A stretch of 64,000 bases of DNA, from assembly GCF_017115045.1 (NCBI RefSeq), contig NZ_JABXKK010000109.1, forward strand, positions 1-64,000. The letters run 5' to 3'. Position numbers and translations under genes: made by a program. Position 1 is the stretch's first letter; each line of letters starts with the position of its first letter. This DNA comes from Nostoc sp. NMS8 (lineage in GTDB: Bacteria > Cyanobacteriota > Cyanobacteriia > Cyanobacteriales > Nostocaceae). Below the pieces are notes generated by a model that worked only from the letters and a program-made list of their open reading frames with translations, did not search any database and was not told where the DNA came from. Positions 62,201 through 64,000 of this stretch are shown here, piece by piece.

Positions 62201-64000
62201 TGAGTGTGCAAAACTTGCACTTTTATTGCTCGAACATTTCAATGCCAAAGAACTGAAATCCAGAGTCTATGTCGGAATTCATTGTAGTGTGTGGCATTGG
62301 AAAGAGCCGCTCAAGAACACCTTACCGTTTCTTCGGGAAGGCTACGAAGTTGGATTGGAAACGGGAGATTTAGAATCAGCTGCTATTTGCGGATTTATTT
62401 ACATCTCGTACTGTTGGTTTATGGGCAAAGAACTAAGCGAACTCAGCCGACAAAGCACTGCCTTCCGAGATCAGCTGGCGCACCTTAAGCAAGAAGGTCT
62501 TACCAGTCATCTGACAGTTTTTCAGCAAGCAATTTTGAATATGATCGGCGATTCTGCTGAACCTTGGCAACTGAGTGGAAATGCCTTTAATCGAGAGGAA
62601 ATTGTGCCAGCCCTCCAGCGATCGGGCGATCAGACTGCGCTGTACTATTTCTATGCCAGCCAACTGGGTCTATGTTACATGTTTGGCAAGTTCGAATTGG
62701 CGGTGTCAGCTGCGATCGCAGCTGAAAACTATATAGGTGGCGCTACAGGCTTATTCATCGTTCCGCTCTGCTACACCTATGATTCTCTAGCCCATCTGAC
62801 AATCTATTCTCAGGTTTCCCAAGCACAACAGCAACACATTCTGCAACGGGTGGCTAAAAACCAGGAAAAGATGAAAAAGTGGGCTGGCCATGCTCCAGAA
62901 AATCACCTGCACAAATTTTATTTAGTTGAAGCCGATCGATACCGAGTTTTACGGCAGAAATCAGAGGCAATAGATTTCTACGATCGCGCCATTGCTCTTG
63001 CTAAAGAACACGGCTACATCCAAGAAGAAGCACTAGCCAATGAACTAGCAGCTAAATTTTATCTCGACTGGGGCAAAGAAACGATTGCTCAGTCATACAT
63101 AACCCAAGCCTACTATGGCTATGCTCGTTGGGGTGCTAAAGCCAAAATCGCCGACTTGGAACGACGCTATCCCCAACTCCTTGCCCCCATCTTAGAGAAA
63201 ACCCGTTCTCCCCTCTCAACTAACGAAACTATCTTCACATTGGGGAGTGTCACCTCCACCAGTTCTGCCACTTCCAATAGTAGCAGCGTCTCTGTTGCTT
63301 TAGATTTAGCCAGCATTCTTAAAGCTTCCCAAACCCTGTCTGGGGAAATTGAACTCGAAAAACTGCTTTCAACTTTGCTGCATATCGTCATTGAAAATGC
63401 AGGAGCCGATAAGTGTGTGTTCATGCTTTTAGAGTCAGATCGGTTGCTAATTCAAGCGTTAGCACAGCTTTCCTTGAGCAATATACCGAACCAGACTGCC
63501 AAAGTTGATTTTTACCCAATGTTGCTCAACCCACAGTCTATTGAAGACTCGGTTGAGGTGCCAATTAGCTTAATTAATACCGTGAAACGCAGGTTACAAC
63601 CTGCTGTAATTATGAATGCTACGGTGCATCCGCAATTAATTAATGACTCGTATATTCAGCAACAACAGCCCAAGAGTCTCTTGTGCAGCCCGATTTTGCA
63701 TCAGGGTAAGTTGTTGGGCATATTGTATTTAGAAAACAATTTGGCAACCGGAGTCTTTACCAGCGATCGCGTCGAACTGCTCAACTTACTTTGCGCCCAA
63801 GCAGCAATTTCTCTGGAAAATGCTCGACTTTATCAAAATTCCCAAAACCATGCTCAACAATTAGAACAATCTCTAGCCAAATTGCAGGTTAGTGAAACCA
63901 GTTTCCAAAATTTGGCGAATAATATTCCTGGGATGGTGTACCAATTCCGTCTGGCGGCTGACGGTTCAACTTCAACACCCTACGTTAGCTCTGGCTGTCT
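59262..64000 (+). CDS. Hybrid Ser/Thr kinase-ATPase-GAF-PAS sensor, 3' end outside window
   Basis: The open frame runs from ATG 59262 past the window edge (at least 1579 residues). Residues 10-275 form a Hanks-type kinase with Lys43, HKD at 133-135 and DFS in place of DFG at 154-156. A P-loop ATPase follows with GFSGIGKT at 335-342 and VMFLDDLQWAD, then a long helical region (about 650-1340). A GAF domain spans about 1357-1523 and a PAS domain starts near 1545. By family, a histidine kinase should follow. These heterocyst-forming cyanobacterial sensors (HstK-like) link Ser/Thr and His signalling. A 36-bp palindrome lies in frame at 61293-61328. Confidence 0.92.
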   Translation, partial: MSAKVDGTLKIAGYQTIEELYSGSRTQVYRAIRECDRLPVVIKLLKREYPSFSELVQFRNQYAIAKNLDIANIIKPYSLETYYNGYALVMEDFGGISLRQFTQGKTLTLEQFLPIALQLLDILHQLHQQRVIHKDIKPANILIHPPTKQIKLIDFSIASLLPRETQEIQSPNGLEGTLAYLSPEQTGRMNRGIDYRSDFYSLGVTFFELLSGKLPFESHEPMELVHCHIAKLPPIVCDFNPDLPLMLGEIIRKLMAKNVEDRYQSTMGLKHDLVTCLEQWRETGKHTWFELGQRDISDRFLIPEKLYGRESEVQTLLEAFGHVANGGSQLMLVAGFSGIGKTAVVNEVHKPIMRWNGYFIKGKYDQFNRNIPLSAFVQAFRDLMGQLLSESDRQLEQWQNKILAAVGDNGQLLIEVIPELEQIIGKQPASAELSGSAAQNRFNLLFQKFIQVFTTPEHPLVMFLDDLQWADSASLNLLKLLMFQGDCGYLLIIGAYRDNEVFPVHPLILTLDEIEKASSHINTLTLFPLSKADVNHLIADSLSCATEQALPLTELVYQKAKGNPFFTTQFLKVLHEDRLITFDWEVGFWQCDVTQVRAIAITDDVVEFMAQQLQKLPDITQNVLKLAACIGNQFDLATLAIVSEKSETETASDLWKALQEGFIIPINEIYKFYQDSSLVIGHLQMTNHQAQMTVYKFLHDRVQQAAYSLIPDAQKQIAHLKIGQLLLTHTPVPKQDEKLFEIVNQLNIGKSLIVHLSEQIELAQLNLKAGQKARAATAYIAAFEYCTIGISLLAEDMWQSQYELTLALYEAATEAAYLSGNFQQMTQLAAVIIEHSRNLLDTVKVYEVQIQAAQAQHQFIEAVQIALKIVERLGTSFPEQPSQLDIAQAFEATKSILAGRQPLDLITLPQIANPNKLAVIRILAAVSSAAFVVTPALLPFITLEQVNLSVQYGNTSFSAIGYAYYGLILCGMVGEIDFGYECAKLALLLLEHFNAKELKSRVYVGIHCSVWHWKEPLKNTLPFLREGYEVGLETGDLESAAICGFIYISYCWFMGKELSELSRQSTAFRDQLAHLKQEGLTSHLTVFQQAILNMIGDSAEPWQLSGNAFNREEIVPALQRSGDQTALYYFYASQLGLCYMFGKFELAVSAAIAAENYIGGATGLFIVPLCYTYDSLAHLTIYSQVSQAQQQHILQRVAKNQEKMKKWAGHAPENHLHKFYLVEADRYRVLRQKSEAIDFYDRAIALAKEHGYIQEEALANELAAKFYLDWGKETIAQSYITQAYYGYARWGAKAKIADLERRYPQLLAPILEKTRSPLSTNETIFTLGSVTSTSSATSNSSSVSVALDLASILKASQTLSGEIELEKLLSTLLHIVIENAGADKCVFMLLESDRLLIQALAQLSLSNIPNQTAKVDFYPMLLNPQSIEDSVEVPISLINTVKRRLQPAVIMNATVHPQLINDSYIQQQQPKSLLCSPILHQGKLLGILYLENNLATGVFTSDRVELLNLLCAQAAISLENARLYQNSQNHAQQLEQSLAKLQVSETSFQNLANNIPGMVYQFRLAADGSTSTPYVSSGC

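Overview
The window is chromosomal DNA of a cyanobacterium, most likely a Nostoc-type filamentous (Nostocales) species. It carries psbX and ycf66, a high-light-inducible protein, an OprB/SLH iron-uptake-type porin, a cyAbrB regulator, a system II cytochrome c maturation gene, many HIP1 octamers (GCGATCGC), abundant short tandemly repeated repetitive sequences (STRRs, e.g. GGGACTG or AATGACC units), and a beta-carotene ketolase that resembles, from memory, the Nostoc punctiforme CrtW148 type. No rRNA gene and no complete insertion sequence are present. One tRNA, Leu(GAG), is visible.

Layout. 0.4-5.7 kb: an unknown gene, then the type IV pilus motor genes pilB-pilT-pilC on the minus strand. 6.4-12.4 kb: the chaperone set grpE-dnaK-dnaJ, with dnaJ overlapping a TusA-like gene that overlaps rsgA. 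12.6-15.5 kb: a D-2-hydroxyacid dehydrogenase and a GH57 glucan branching enzyme. 15.6-24.9 kb: an accessory island with a DUF433/DUF5615 toxin-antitoxin pair, a Uma2 relic, an alpha/beta hydrolase, a small membrane protein, an orphan frameshifted AbrB antitoxin, and a two-gene operon of a P-loop ATPase and a 1708-residue STAND/TPR/WD40 protein. Two decayed copies of the STAND protein's 3' end lie nearby. 24.9-33.5 kb: sparse DNA with dispersed repeats plus DUF1815, DUF2839, a DinG-like protein lacking helicase motifs, an M48 protease, a CPBP protease and cyAbrB. 33.5-44.4 kb: core metabolism and photosynthesis (sdhB, two TolB-like lipoproteins, ycf66, psbX, yggT, accC, tRNA-Leu, a chorismate-lyase-like gene, a DUF3352 protein, ccsA). 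44.6-49.9 kb: small genes, an Rpn/DUF4351 gene split by a 102-bp MITE, a SemiSWEET gene with a decayed duplicate, a B12-type radical SAM protein and an SDR. 50-59 kb: hli, crtW, cofG, a UbiH-like hydroxylase, a porin, a site-2 protease and a degenerate MBL protein. 59.3 kb to the edge: a giant hybrid Ser/Thr kinase-ATPase-GAF-PAS sensor cut off by the window end.

The strongest observations read directly from sequence are these. The MITE insertion at 45.8 kb leaves a TA duplication, and its conceptual removal restores an uninterrupted reading frame. A second, related MITE lies at 13.6 kb. STRR or palindromic repeats lie in frame inside several genes (rsgA, the DinG-like gene, ccsA, the sensor kinase) and supply the stop codons of others (sdhB, the radical SAM gene). 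The ATPase plus STAND/WD40 operon, surrounded by relics of the same family, is the best candidate for an uncharacterised signalling or conflict system; that function is inference only.
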